From: an uncultured Verrucomicrobiota bacterium
Lineage (GTDB): Bacteria > Verrucomicrobiota > Verrucomicrobiia > Verrucomicrobiales > DEV007
DNA: 64,000 nt
Reading direction: 5' to 3'
Assembly: GCA_902589825.1 (NCBI GenBank)
Contig: CACIUL010000003.1
Location: 1 to 64,000 of the forward strand
The first letter of the stretch is position 1. Every line of letters begins with the position of its first letter. Shown one piece after another: positions 27,708 to 36,906 of the stretch. A program made the position numbers and the translations under genes. Below the pieces are notes generated by a model. That model had not been told where the DNA came from. It was given only the letters and a program-made list of their open reading frames with translations, and made no database searches.

Positions 27708-28226
27708 TCATTGGTCCCAGAGCACTTCCTTGATCAAAAATTCCATGATCATTCCATAAATCTCTGATTGAAGGACTACTATCCATTCCTCGGAAACAGG
27801 ATTCACTCCCATTTCCTCCGCCTCTTCAGGCAACTCATGCCTGTGATGCAGGACAAGCCTTGCCTGGTTTAATGCACTGCACCAGCTCTCAGCATGGGCA
27901 TCAGGCAAAGTCATCCCGTAATACTCGTAACCCTCATCATCCTCTACGCTCGCCGAGGCGATATCCAAGGCAACCTTCTCAAGCGCCTGGCTAAAACCAT
28001 CCCGGATCTCAGGCCCGGTATACTCACGCCAATCCTCCTCAATGGATAGTGCCGCTTCATGGTCCAGTTGTGCCGTGGGGGCAACCGGCGAGGGATAGAG
28101 GCGCTCCAGTGCCTGGTCACAACCGGAAGGATCAGCAGACTCCTGTATACGTGAGAGCATAAGGTATTCAAGCTCTGACACCCTGGCCAGAGACCATCTG
28201 CCATCACTATGCCGTATTAACTCCAT
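27708..28226 (-). CDS. DUF2017-like protein encoded next to clpS
   Basis: 172 residues from the ATG at 28226 (MELIRHSDGRWSLARVSELE); the longer ORF start at 28391 lies inside clpS in another frame and is not credible. The protein is acidic and soluble. The C-terminal part WCSALNQARLVLHHRHELPE matches the layout of DUF2017 proteins, which in Actinobacteria are encoded directly after clpS. Here too it begins 10 bases after the clpS stop, supporting the assignment by position. Its role is unknown, presumably linked to ClpS/ClpAP substrate delivery. Last gene of the phoH-ybeY-clpS block. Confidence 0.65.
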   Translation of the reverse strand: MELIRHSDGRWSLARVSELEYLMLSRIQESADPSGCDQALERLYPSPVAPTAQLDHEAALSIEEDWREYTGPEIRDGFSQALEKVALDIASASVEDDEGYEYYGMTLPDAHAESWCSALNQARLVLHHRHELPEEAEEMGVNPVSEEWIVVLQSEIYGMIMEFLIKEVLWDQ

Positions 28227-28236
28227 CAGACCGGCA

Positions 28237-28543
28237 TTACTCCACGGGTTCCATCGCTGCCAGCAACTGGTATGACTGCAATTGCTGCACAAACAATTCT
28301 GCTTTCTCCCGGTCTCCCGTCCAGACAATTGCCCTGCCCTTGTTGTGAACCTGCAACATAAGCTCCGTGGCCTTTTGCTCGGAATAACCAAAAATGCGGC
28401 GAATAACCATGGTCACAAAGCTCATCAGATTGACAGGATCATCGAATATCAAGACCTGCCAGGGGGGGGGCCAGGCTTTCATCCCCCTTGATGTCGGCAA
28501 CAGGAACTGCCTCAACCTCAACACTGAAAACCTTGGCGCTCAT
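28237..28543 (-). pseudogene. clpS: ATP-dependent Clp protease adaptor ClpS, frameshifted at a homopolymer
   Basis: N-degron adaptor that delivers proteins with bulky N-terminal residues to ClpAP. The core WQVLIFDDPVNLMSFVTMVI, with KATELMLQVHNKGRA, is clearly ClpS. The natural start is the ATG at 28543, which overlaps the stop of the upstream gene as ATGA; it reads MSAKVFSVEVEAV. This frame leaves the ClpS core at a run of nine G on the plus strand (28462-28470). Eight would join the two parts into a 101-residue protein of normal length. As written, translation from 28543 stops shortly after the run. A short version could start at an internal ATG (28482), but without a well-spaced ribosome-binding site. 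Sequencing error, a real mutation or slippage are all possible. Confidence 0.85.
28462..28470. repeat. G9 homopolymer tract inside clpS
   Basis: Nine consecutive G on the plus strand (nine C in the coding sense) at the frameshift point of clpS. Eight would restore the frame. Such tracts are prone to slippage and to sequencing error. Confidence 0.9.
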
Positions 28544-29163
28544 TGACAAACAAAGCCGGCATCTGACTGCCATCCTGTTAAATGCCCGGCGAGAGCCTCG
28601 CGTATTGACTCGGCAGAGGCAATGACATCACTTGAAAATATCGCCTGCCACTCATCAGGTTTTTCCGGCACGAGTCCGGCAGTTCCTGATCCCATCCTCC
28701 ATTCAAGATATACATAAGCCATTGCCGCCTGTAACAAGGGCAAGCTGAAGAGTGTTGCATGAAGTGCAAATGCTGTCGTGAAGCTGCATTCCGGTCGCTT
28801 TTTGCCGAGTTGACGCAACAGGCTCATTCCCCGGCCCTCACCCCGGGCCTGGAATACAGCCGCTGCAGACAGTCGCAGCCGCTGTGCAGCCAACTCAGGG
28901 ACCTGCTTCAACAGCTTGTCATCAGCGGATATTATCTCTTCCATCTTGCCGGAGCATGAGGATTGGTAAACAAATGCAAAATGAGGCAACAGCACACTTT
29001 GAAAGCACTCTCGGTAGAATTGCTCCCATGGCTGCTCTTCAGCAAGATAGGCCAAAGCACCACGATGACGAATTCCGTGACATGCGTTCCTTATAGCACG
29101 CCACATTTCCGCCCCGTCACCGGTAATGTCTCGGTTTATAAAGTCTCCATTCACATCATGCAT
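28540..29163 (-). CDS. Unknown protein in the ybeY-clpS block
   Basis: 207 residues, not recognised. Mostly helical, no signal peptide; one moderately hydrophobic helix near 130-155 (FTTAFALHATLFSLPLLQAA). Cys residues occur at several places (NACHG, YRECF, SSCSG, PECSF, FVCQ) without a clear cluster. Its stop overlaps the clpS start by four bases (ATGA), so its translation is coupled to clpS, and it lies 59 bases after ybeY. This points to a role with ClpS or in the same regulon, but no function can be named. Confidence 0.7.
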   Translation of the reverse strand: MHDVNGDFINRDITGDGAEMWRAIRNACHGIRHRGALAYLAEEQPWEQFYRECFQSVLLPHFAFVYQSSCSGKMEEIISADDKLLKQVPELAAQRLRLSAAAVFQARGEGRGMSLLRQLGKKRPECSFTTAFALHATLFSLPLLQAAMAYVYLEWRMGSGTAGLVPEKPDEWQAIFSSDVIASAESIREALAGHLTGWQSDAGFVCQ

Positions 29164-29222
29164 ATTATCATGGGCCGAATATTATACCGATAAAGCAGGC
29201 TGTTAAAGAAAGCTACTGAACA

Positions 29223-29663
29223 TCAGGAGGACTTCTTCCAGATTGCCTCCTGAATCCTGCTCATCTCCCTAAATTCGCTCTCGGACTTGTCATTGTAACC
29301 ACCAAGGTGCAGCAGTCCATGAACCACATAAAGCAACAACTCAACCTCCGTGGAATGCCCAAGCTCCACAGCCTTCTCCTCTGCCATGCCGGCACTGACT
29401 ATAAGTTCACCGTGGTCAAAGGTAATGACATCAGTTGCCGTGGGATCATTCAAAAACCTGGCATGCACCTCGGAAATGTCCTCTGCACAGACAATACTCA
29501 CCTCAACCTGCTCCAAACTAACAAGTGGGGATTGGGCAACCGCCTTTTTGAAACACAGGGGAAGGGCTCTTTTAACCGCCTCTTCGACATATCCCATGTC
29601 AAGATGAATGGCTTCCTGGCGATTGTATAAATCAATACTTGGACCTGCAGGAACAGTGCTCAT
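29223..29663 (-). CDS. ybeY: Endoribonuclease YbeY (16S rRNA maturation)
   Basis: Zinc-dependent RNase that helps process the 3' end of 16S rRNA and ribosome quality control. 146 residues, normal length. The N-terminal ARFLNDPTATDVITFDHGE matches the family LNxxxRxxDxxTDVLSFP region. The metal motif reads HGLLHLGGYND, where the usual third His (HGxLHLxGYDH) is Asp; a similar variant is known elsewhere in the family, so activity is probably kept. The start overlaps the 7TM-HD gene stop by four bases. The order phoH, 7TM-HD, ybeY is widespread in bacteria. Confidence 0.93.
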   Translation of the reverse strand: MSTVPAGPSIDLYNRQEAIHLDMGYVEEAVKRALPLCFKKAVAQSPLVSLEQVEVSIVCAEDISEVHARFLNDPTATDVITFDHGELIVSAGMAEEKAVELGHSTEVELLLYVVHGLLHLGGYNDKSESEFREMSRIQEAIWKKSS

Positions 29664-31351
29664 GAAAGGGAAACATCTTCCTTCTTCGCCTTTCCCGACT
29701 GGATGCCATTCCGCGGTGATTTTTGTCCATTACTGCCATTTTTACCGGAAGCGGCATTCTTAACCGCACCATTACGCTCCGTATCCTTGATATCTTTTGG
29801 ATAAGTAATCCGACTGTGAAGCATGCTGCGCAACGTGGAGTTAAAACTCTCTGAGATTACAGAGATTTCCCGAAGCGTCAGGTCACATTCGCTGAGCTGT
29901 CCATCGAGTATCCTGCTGCTTACAATATCCTCAACGAGCTGTGTAATCTTTCCAGGCGTAGGTTTTGCCAGAGACCGTGATGCACTTTCCACTGCATCAG
30001 CCAGGCTGATAATGCCGCTCTCCTTGAATTGCGGCTTAGGCCCGGGATAACGGAAACTTTCCTCGGACACCTCCGGGATGTCATCATCATTGAGTTCCCC
30101 TTCCTCCTGACGCTCACGTGCCTTTTTTTCCTGTTCGATGGCTTTGCGGTAAAAGAAATACACAAGGGAATTTCCATGGTGCTGCTCGATCACGTCAATG
30201 ATTCTTGAGTTCAACTTATGGGTAAGTGCAATATCAACCCCCTCCTTCACGTGCGCGGTAATGACCAATGCAGACATGGTCGGGGTCAGGTCATCATGTG
30301 GATTATCAGCTTCACCGATGTTCTCAATGAAATACTCAGGCTTGGCAAGCTTGCCTATATCATGAAAATAGGAACAAACCCTGCACATCGTCGCGTTTGC
30401 CCCGATTGCCTCAGCCGCAGACTCCGCAAGGTTGGCAACAAGAAGGCTGTGATGATAACTGCCCGGCGCCTCAATGGTCATCCTTCGCAACAGCGGGTTA
30501 TTAAGGTCAGCAAGTTCAATCCATGAGATATCAGTAATAATCCTGAATAAACTTTCCAGAACCGGCAGCACTCCCCCGACGACCATTGCCGTCACGACAC
30601 CCCCCAACAAGGCTGCAAGCACCCCATATCCCAAGCCAACCCAATCCACTGTCTGGCCATCAAGCAAGTCCCCCCCTATCATCCCGAAGAGAATGCCAAA
30701 CCCGGTTACCGAGATACCAATCAGCAACCCGGCACGCACAAGACCGCTTCTTTTGCGCACACCGTCAGTGACCAAGACAGCCAGGAATCCCACCACCAGG
30801 CCGGCAACCATGATTGGAAGGGCCATCACATAACCAACCAATAGAGTTCCCCATACCGAGCATAACACAGTAACAAAGAGTGCCTGCGTCCTGCCCAGCA
30901 GGATCGAGATCACCATCGGGGCGAGGGCAAAGGGAGCAACCAGGAAACTGTAATGATCCCCTTGATCTCCAAAAGTGCCGCGCTCAGCCAGGGCAAAACT
31001 TAACCGCAGCAGTGCCAGATGAATAAACATGATGCCGAAAATCAAAAAGACCCGGCTGTTCCTGCGGAAACTGGACGGATGGTTGATAAAAAAATGCAGC
31101 AAGGCAATTAACAAGACCACGATTCCAAGCATGGTTGCCCGCCATGGCGTTTCCACCATCGGCAACCGCTCGTCAGGTGCCCCCATGATTAATGCACTGA
31201 GACCAATTGCAAACAACAGGAACAGGGCACAGCGGACAAGTGCTGCGTCGCGCAACTTTTCTACCCACTCCTTCTCGCTGTGCTTGCGCCGGGTTTTCTC
31301 GGTCATCAAACCACGCCGCTTCAACTGGAGCCTCTTGAGAGCCTTGAACAT
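29660..31351 (-). CDS. 7TM-HD family (PgpH-like) cyclic dinucleotide phosphodiesterase, shortened N terminus
   Basis: 563-residue membrane protein. Hydrophobic helices from about 38 to 270 are followed by a cytosolic HD domain (about 295-450) with YHHSLLVANLAE, YFHDIGKLAKPEY (His330-Asp331), HVKEGVDIA and IIDVIEQHHGNS, i.e. the full set of HD metal residues. PgpH proteins hydrolyse c-di-AMP. Typical members of 700 residues or more carry an extracytoplasmic 7TMR-HDED domain before the helices; here only about 35 residues precede the first helix, so that domain is absent. A Lys/Ser/Asn-rich tail ends the protein. Coupled to ybeY by a 4-base overlap. Whether c-di-AMP is the substrate here is inferred from the family. 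Confidence 0.88.
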   Translation of the reverse strand: MFKALKRLQLKRRGLMTEKTRRKHSEKEWVEKLRDAALVRCALFLLFAIGLSALIMGAPDERLPMVETPWRATMLGIVVLLIALLHFFINHPSSFRRNSRVFLIFGIMFIHLALLRLSFALAERGTFGDQGDHYSFLVAPFALAPMVISILLGRTQALFVTVLCSVWGTLLVGYVMALPIMVAGLVVGFLAVLVTDGVRKRSGLVRAGLLIGISVTGFGILFGMIGGDLLDGQTVDWVGLGYGVLAALLGGVVTAMVVGGVLPVLESLFRIITDISWIELADLNNPLLRRMTIEAPGSYHHSLLVANLAESAAEAIGANATMCRVCSYFHDIGKLAKPEYFIENIGEADNPHDDLTPTMSALVITAHVKEGVDIALTHKLNSRIIDVIEQHHGNSLVYFFYRKAIEQEKKARERQEEGELNDDDIPEVSEESFRYPGPKPQFKESGIISLADAVESASRSLAKPTPGKITQLVEDIVSSRILDGQLSECDLTLREISVISESFNSTLRSMLHSRITYPKDIKDTERNGAVKNAASGKNGSNGQKSPRNGIQSGKAKKEDVSLS

Positions 31352-31533
31352 GAAAAATTAAAACCGGAGCGCGCTGGAACGCTGAACACTGTATGCCGCG
31401 AATGCGGTCAATCGTGAAGGAATAGATTGGGGGCGTTAACTATGGAGATACGGTAAACGGGATACTCGCAAAGATTTATCGGCAATGTGAAAGGCACCCG
31501 GAGGATAGGAACACCCTCAACTGCTCAATACAG

Positions 31534-31547
31534 CATTAAGCTTAATG
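31534..31547. promoter_or_regulatory. 14-bp perfect palindrome between phoH and the 7TM-HD gene
   Basis: CATTAAGCTTAATG is a perfect palindrome in the 244-base gap between phoH stop and the 7TM-HD start. It has the look of a dimer-protein operator, but nothing else supports a regulator. The gap shows no gene and no obvious promoter. Confidence 0.25.
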
Positions 31548-31595
31548 AAGGGGATGGTAAAATCAACGCTTCTCGGCAACTTTTGCAAGTGCCTT

Positions 31596-32570
31596 TTAGT
31601 CATCGGTCAACTGCTTTCTCCCTCTATTGCTGTCGTATGCCTCTATAATGGATGAAACCACGGGATGCCTGACCACATCACGCCTTTCAAACTCAATAAA
31701 ATCAACACCTTCAATCCCCGAAGAAAGTATTTTCATCGCTTCCTTTAGCCCGGAAGTCACTCCGCCTTTCAGGTCCACTTGCGAGGGATCCCCGGTAATC
31801 GTGCAACGGGATCCCTCCCCCAGGCGTGTCAGGAACATGAACATCTGCTCACTTGTCGTGTTCTGGCCCTCATCAAGGATAATTGCCGCGTGATTCAGAG
31901 TTCGACCACGCATGTAAGCAAGCGGGGCAATCTCTATCTTGCCCTGATCAATCATTTTATTCACTTCATCCGGCTCAATCATTTCATAAAGAGCATCATA
32001 AAGTGGGCGTAAATACGGTAGAATTTTCTCTGTCAGGTCTCCGGGTAAAAAGCCCAGCACCTCTCCGGCTTCCACGGCCGGCCTGGTCAGGATCAGCCTT
32101 TTGACCTTTTGCTGCTTCAGTGCTGACAATGCCGCCGCAACGGCAAGGTAGGTTTTGCCGGTTCCCGCCGAACCGATACCAAATACAACATCATTATCTT
32201 CTATCGACTTTAAATAGGCCAACTGGTTCCTTGTCCTTGGCCTTACCGGCGGAAGTCTCCCGCCACCCAGCAACTGGCAACCAAGCAATTCAGTCAACGT
32301 CAACGCTTCTCCGGTCAATGCTGTTTCAATCGCGAAGTAAAAATCCTGACGACTGATCTCCGCACCATTCCTCCGGGCATCCTCTAGGTCACGCATTGCG
32401 GCAACAGCACGCTGAACGGCATCATCCTCGCCCTCGAATTCAATCCAGGAGTCACGCGTGACAACCCGGACACCAAGCATCGCACCTATTTTTTTCGCCA
32501 ATGACACTTCCCCCGCCAGTAAGGATAGAAGGAAGTGGGCATTCTCAAAGTCGATTTTCTCTCTGGTCAT
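31596..32570 (-). CDS. phoH: PhoH-like ATPase
   Basis: 324-residue PhoH family protein, a P-loop ATPase linked to RNA metabolism and usually encoded with ybeY. N-terminal KH-like region, then Walker A GSAGTGKTYLAVAAALSAL, LTRPAVEAGEVLGFLPGD, Walker B ILDEGQNTTSEQMFMFLTR and SQVDLKGGVTSGL. The start is the ATG at 32570; the ORF extension to 32576 uses a TTG. It heads the minus-strand block phoH, 7TM-HD, ybeY, unknown, clpS, DUF2017. It is divergent from rfaE over a 190-base gap that carries a 9-bp inverted repeat. Confidence 0.95.
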   Translation of the reverse strand: MTREKIDFENAHFLLSLLAGEVSLAKKIGAMLGVRVVTRDSWIEFEGEDDAVQRAVAAMRDLEDARRNGAEISRQDFYFAIETALTGEALTLTELLGCQLLGGGRLPPVRPRTRNQLAYLKSIEDNDVVFGIGSAGTGKTYLAVAAALSALKQQKVKRLILTRPAVEAGEVLGFLPGDLTEKILPYLRPLYDALYEMIEPDEVNKMIDQGKIEIAPLAYMRGRTLNHAAIILDEGQNTTSEQMFMFLTRLGEGSRCTITGDPSQVDLKGGVTSGLKEAMKILSSGIEGVDFIEFERRDVVRHPVVSSIIEAYDSNRGRKQLTDD

Positions 32571-32682
32571 TAACAATTAAATCCAGTTAATCCACTGCTG
32601 CATCGCAAGATTAAGTTGGCAGAAACCATGACGATATACCGACACTCGGGAAAAAATACCATTGTATTATAGAGCTCTGGGC

Positions 32683-32713
32683 GCATTTTTCTAGAATTCG
32701 GGGTGAAAAATGC
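32683..32713. promoter_or_regulatory. 9-bp inverted repeat in the phoH/rfaE divergent region
   Basis: Perfect arms GCATTTTTC / GAAAAATGC with a 13-base spacer, located between the divergent phoH and rfaE starts. The position fits an operator or a hairpin in the rfaE leader. No protein candidate is known. Confidence 0.35.
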
Positions 32714-32760
32714 AAATCCGCAGTTGCGGCAAGTGCTGATTGCCAGTACATCCAAATTCC

Positions 32761-33765
32761 GTGGACGAAACGTGCCTCGGTAATACCCTCAAGGATTTCT
32801 CTGAAAAGAGAATTCTGGTCATCGGCGATGTCATGCTGGATCGTTTTCTCTGGGGAAACGTCAGCCGAATATCTCCTGAGGCGCCCGTGCCCGTTGTCGA
32901 GATTGAACGTGAGGAACTCTATCCAGGTGGCGCAGCCAATGTTGCCCGTAATCTCCAGCCGTTTGCCCACTCTGTCGCGGTCATGGGTTTAACCGGCAGT
33001 GACCGCGAAGGGGAACAACTCATAGAAATCCTTTCGGAGCGGGGGCTGAATACCGACTGCATACAAAGTTCCGGGTGTAATGTCACAACTGTTAAGACGC
33101 GCGTTGTTGCACGCCATCAGCAAGTCGTCCGTATTGACCACGAGCAACGCGCCTCTTTAACAAAAGAACAGGAAGACCAGGCTATTGAACAGATTGTCCA
33201 GAGGTTGCCTGAACTCGACGCGGTCATCATCCAGGATTACGGGAAAGGCTTCATCACCCAAAGCTTCATGGACCGCGTCAATGAAATCGCAGATCCGGAA
33301 CAGATCGTAATCACGGTTGATCCGAACCCCAATAACCAGGTGACGTGGCGGGGAGTCACCGCCATCAAGCCCAACCGCAATGAAGCGTTTGGCTTTACTA
33401 ACCAGGTGGAAATCCCCCTTTGTGATCCACCAAGCAAAGACAAGAAACTTGAGCAGGTTGCCAAGTCATTATTCGGGCTCTGGGAAACAAAGCACCTCCT
33501 TATTACCCTTGGTGAACAGGGCATGGTACTCTGTGGGAATGAATCCGCCCTCATGCATATTCCTTCTCGTGCACAGGAGGTTTTTGATGTCTCCGGAGCC
33601 GGGGACACTGCAATCGCTATATTCACCCTTGCCCTTGCTTCAGGAGTTGAAGCAAGGGAAGCAGCCGAGATATCCAACTTGGCCAGTGCTGTTGTTATTG
33701 GAAAATTCGGTACGGCAACCCTGGAACCGGAAGAACTGCTAGCTGCCGCAAGCAATTGCCCATGA
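32761..33765 (+). CDS. rfaE1: D-glycero-beta-D-manno-heptose-7-phosphate kinase (RfaE/HldE kinase domain)
   Basis: PfkB/ribokinase-family enzyme phosphorylating heptose 7-phosphate to the 1,7-bisphosphate on the way to ADP-heptose for LPS inner core. Motifs: ILVIGDVMLDRFLWGNVSRI, ELYPGGAANVARNL, VTAIKPNRNEAFGF and the PfkB signature DVSGAGDTAIAIFTLALASG. It ends after the kinase domain, so the cytidylyl/adenylyl-transferase half of bifunctional HldE is missing; a separate gene (hldE2/rfaE2) would be needed and is not in this window. A GTG at 32761 is the preferred start; the TTG at 32740 is the track alternative. The stop overlaps kdsB by four bases. Confidence 0.9.
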   Translation: MDETCLGNTLKDFSEKRILVIGDVMLDRFLWGNVSRISPEAPVPVVEIEREELYPGGAANVARNLQPFAHSVAVMGLTGSDREGEQLIEILSERGLNTDCIQSSGCNVTTVKTRVVARHQQVVRIDHEQRASLTKEQEDQAIEQIVQRLPELDAVIIQDYGKGFITQSFMDRVNEIADPEQIVITVDPNPNNQVTWRGVTAIKPNRNEAFGFTNQVEIPLCDPPSKDKKLEQVAKSLFGLWETKHLLITLGEQGMVLCGNESALMHIPSRAQEVFDVSGAGDTAIAIFTLALASGVEAREAAEISNLASAVVIGKFGTATLEPEELLAAASNCP

Positions 33766-34520
33766 ATGCCACCCCTACTGAAGGCAAGATCGTTGGCGTC
33801 ATCCCTGCAAGGTGGCAATCAAGCCGATTCCCGGGAAAACCACTGCATCACATCGCGGGCAAACCCATGATCCAGCATGTCTGGGAGCGCTGCCAGAAGT
33901 CAGAAAAACTCGAAGCAGCATTAATCGCCACCGATGATGATCGCATCGCGCAAACAGCTGCTGCATTTGGCGCTCGGGTTAAAATGACCTCGGCTTCACA
34001 CCTTTCCGGCACCGACCGGATTGCGGAGGCCATTGCCGATGAGGAGCAGTTCAGTCACGTCATCAACATACAGGGTGACGAACCATTGATTAATACTGGC
34101 CTTATTGACAGGATTGCTGCCAAGCTAATTGAAAACCCCTCTATCCCGATGGTCACCGCCGCCCTGCCAGTGGATAGCGGTCATTTGGATCTTGCAAATC
34201 CCAACATTGTGAAGACAGTAATTAATGGAGATGGCAAAGCACTCTATTTCTCGCGCAGCGTGATCCCGTTTCAGGACAGCGAAAGCCCGGTGACTGCCTG
34301 CTACCGGCACAAAGGAATATACGGATACACAAGGGAGTTTCTCCTTCAGTTTGTCCGTTGGCAGCCCTCACCCCTGGAACTTGCCGAGAAGCTTGAGCAA
34401 CTCCGCGCACTCGAGAACGGCGCCGCAATCCACGTGCTCATCACTGATGACGATTCCCCGGGAGTTGATACTCCTGATCAAGCCGCGATGGTCGAACAAC
34501 TCCTCCTCGCCACCAGCTGA
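33762..34520 (+). CDS. kdsB: 3-deoxy-manno-octulosonate cytidylyltransferase
   Basis: Activates Kdo to CMP-Kdo for lipid A-core synthesis. 252 residues from the ATG at 33762, which overlaps the rfaE stop as ATGA. Family motifs: [53 protein letters not shown] and [14 protein letters not shown]. Co-transcribed with rfaE, giving two inner-core sugars from one transcript; pyrG follows after 35 bases and supplies the CTP that KdsB uses. Confidence 0.96.
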   Translation: MNATPTEGKIVGVIPARWQSSRFPGKPLHHIAGKPMIQHVWERCQKSEKLEAALIATDDDRIAQTAAAFGARVKMTSASHLSGTDRIAEAIADEEQFSHVINIQGDEPLINTGLIDRIAAKLIENPSIPMVTAALPVDSGHLDLANPNIVKTVINGDGKALYFSRSVIPFQDSESPVTACYRHKGIYGYTREFLLQFVRWQPSPLELAEKLEQLRALENGAAIHVLITDDDSPGVDTPDQAAMVEQLLLATS

Positions 34521-34555
34521 ACATCAAAAAACCGAACCTTCCCCCGCCATCAGAA

Positions 34556-36235
34556 ATGAAGAATACCAAGTTTATATTTGTTACCGGGGGAGTGGTCAGT
34601 TCACTGGGAAAGGGCCTCGCTGCAGCATCTCTGGGCACACTCCTTGAAAAACGCGGTCACAAGGTCATCCTGCAGAAATTTGATCCTTACCTGAATGTAG
34701 ACCCGGGAACCATGAGCCCGTTTCAGCATGGGGAGGTATATGTGCTCGACGACGGGGCAGAGACCGACCTTGACCTTGGTCACTATGAGAGATTTACCGG
34801 TGGAGTGCTATCTCAACTCAACAACCTTACCTCGGGACAAGTCTACGAAAACGTTATCAAGAAAGAACGAAAGGGAGATTATCTTGGGAAAACCGTCCAG
34901 GTCATCCCGCATGTAACCAATGAGATCAAAGGGCGAATCTACGAAGTGTCGCAGCAAATGGACGCGGACGTTATCATTACCGAGATTGGTGGCACCGTCG
35001 GGGACATTGAAGGCCTGCCATTTCTCGAGGCATTGCGCCAGTTTGCCCACGAAGTCGGCGAGGAAAATGCCCTGTTTATCCACGTGACCCTGGTGCCTTA
35101 CATCGGGGCGGCTGGCGAGCTAAAAACCAAGCCAACCCAGCAGAGTATTGCAAAATTGCGTGAAATCGGCATACAGCCGCATGTCATCCTCTGCCGCTCA
35201 GAATTGCAGATTGAAACCGAGGTGAGGGAGAAGATATCCATGTTCTGTAATGTGCCCTCCAAGGCTGTTATCGAGTGCCGTGATGTCCCCCACTCCATCT
35301 ATGAACTGCCGCTTTATCTACATGAGGAAAAACTCGATGACATCGTCTGCGACCGCCTAGGACTGCCCCAGAAAACGCCTAACCTGGAAGCCTGGAAAGA
35401 CTTCGTATGGAGAGTGATTGATCCTTCACATGAAACGCGTATTGGTGTTGTTGGTAAATACATTGAGTTGCAGGATGCCTACAAGAGCATCTACGAGGCA
35501 CTCACTCATGCCGGTGCCGCTAATGACACAAGGGTAATTGTCGAGCGCATAGACGCTGAGGACCTGGAGAACGACGCCGATCTCGAGGAACGTCTTGACG
35601 GGATTGACGGTCTGCTCATCCCCGGCGGGTTTGGAGACCGGGGAATCGAGGGAAAAATCAATGCCGCGCAGTTTGCACGAACACGGGGTATACCCTATTT
35701 CGGGATTTGCCTGGGAATGCAGATCGCGACCATCGAATTTGCCCGGAATGTTGCCAACTTGAAAAATGCCAACAGCACTGAGTTTGACCAGCACACTCTG
35801 CACCCGGTAATCTGCCTTCTGGAAGAGCAGAAAAGTGTCACCCACAAGGGCGCTTCAATGAGACTGGGAACATGGGTATGCGACCTTAAGCCTGGGACCA
35901 GGGCCTATGACCTATATAAAAGCTCAACAATCAATGAACGTCACAGGCACCGGTTTGAATTCAACGGTGATTACCGTGAAGAACTTGAAAAAGCAGGACT
36001 CATCATAGCCGGGACCTCCCCTGACGGCATGTTGGTGGAGATCGTCGAACTGGCCAACCATCCATACTACGTTGCAGCACAGTTTCACCCCGAGTTCCTG
36101 TCCCGGCCAAATTCATCACATCCCCTGTTTAAGGGCTTCGTGGCAGCGTCCCTTGCTCGCCGCATGAACCTGTTATCAGGACAAACTGGCAATCAGGTTA
36201 ACAAGAAGGAGTCCCAAGCTAAACAGGACAGGTAA
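34556..36235 (+). CDS. pyrG: CTP synthase
   Basis: Makes CTP from UTP, ATP and glutamine. 559 residues: the synthetase domain opens with [20 protein letters not shown] and has [20 protein letters not shown]; the glutamine amidotransferase domain has [12 protein letters not shown], the nucleophile Cys in [12 protein letters not shown] and the His-Glu pair in [12 protein letters not shown]. The last 20 residues are a Lys/Gln-rich extension beyond the usual end. Placed directly after kdsB, which needs CTP. No Shine-Dalgarno sequence is evident before the ATG. Confidence 0.98.
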   Translation: MKNTKFIFVTGGVVSSLGKGLAAASLGTLLEKRGHKVILQKFDPYLNVDPGTMSPFQHGEVYVLDDGAETDLDLGHYERFTGGVLSQLNNLTSGQVYENVIKKERKGDYLGKTVQVIPHVTNEIKGRIYEVSQQMDADVIITEIGGTVGDIEGLPFLEALRQFAHEVGEENALFIHVTLVPYIGAAGELKTKPTQQSIAKLREIGIQPHVILCRSELQIETEVREKISMFCNVPSKAVIECRDVPHSIYELPLYLHEEKLDDIVCDRLGLPQKTPNLEAWKDFVWRVIDPSHETRIGVVGKYIELQDAYKSIYEALTHAGAANDTRVIVERIDAEDLENDADLEERLDGIDGLLIPGGFGDRGIEGKINAAQFARTRGIPYFGICLGMQIATIEFARNVANLKNANSTEFDQHTLHPVICLLEEQKSVTHKGASMRLGTWVCDLKPGTRAYDLYKSSTINERHRHRFEFNGDYREELEKAGLIIAGTSPDGMLVEIVELANHPYYVAAQFHPEFLSRPNSSHPLFKGFVAASLARRMNLLSGQTGNQVNKKESQAKQDR

Positions 36236-36315
36236 TTACACTGAAAAGCTCCAGTTTAAAGCCTCATTTTACAGTCGACAGGATAACCGTAATTCAGCAA
36301 TCCAGGTGATCTTTC

Positions 36316-36795
36316 ATGAGTGCTGAAAAGCAGGTTTCACGTGTCCGGTACATCATCGCGACTGTCATCATCAGCCACCTTCTAAGCCTTGCTTTACCCA
36401 TGTTTAATGACATTGGGATGACCGGTGATGAAATCAGTGTTTTGCAGGCAATCATTGAAATTCCCATAGCCATGGTCATTGAATTACTGCTACTGCTCTC
36501 GGCGGCTGTCTACTGTGCAGCAATTATCAGGCGGGGAAAACCAAGGACAGAAACCACCATTGGCGTCTTTAACGGATCACTGGCACTCAGCCTCGCCGCT
36601 CCTGCCCTGCTCTTGCCGCTTGCCGGCAGCAGGGCATCCCGGGAGAACTGGCTGTTTTATCATTCACCGGATACAGCTTTCCATTCGCCACTGGCAGGTT
36701 TCTGGGTCTGGGTCATTTCAATTATCTTGATCGGTATCACCATCCACCTTGTAACCGTAACACGGTGGAAACGGCTTGCATATTGTCACGATTGA
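36316..36795 (+). CDS. Small four-helix membrane protein of unknown function
   Basis: 159 residues with four predicted transmembrane segments (about 12-29, 45-72, 85-102, 128-148) and short charged loops. No recognised domain. Located between pyrG and the waaG-like glycosyltransferase on the same strand, with gaps of 80 and 111 bases. Nothing in the sequence indicates its role. Confidence 0.6.
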   Translation: MSAEKQVSRVRYIIATVIISHLLSLALPMFNDIGMTGDEISVLQAIIEIPIAMVIELLLLLSAAVYCAAIIRRGKPRTETTIGVFNGSLALSLAAPALLLPLAGSRASRENWLFYHSPDTAFHSPLAGFWVWVISIILIGITIHLVTVTRWKRLAYCHD

Positions 36796-36906
36796 ACTTC
36801 CTCTAGATCTACCACCCGATGCTCGAATTGATACTATTGCACTCGACTTAAGTGCTGATTGATAACCATGACATGAAGGAACGGACGCCATGAATAATAG
36901 ATTTCC

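Noticed and set aside
28237-28524. Reading clpS as a normal 95-residue gene starting at a TTG
   Set aside because: The first residues are out-of-frame translation of the natural N-terminus, whose ATG at 28543 overlaps the preceding stop; the frame change falls exactly at G9.
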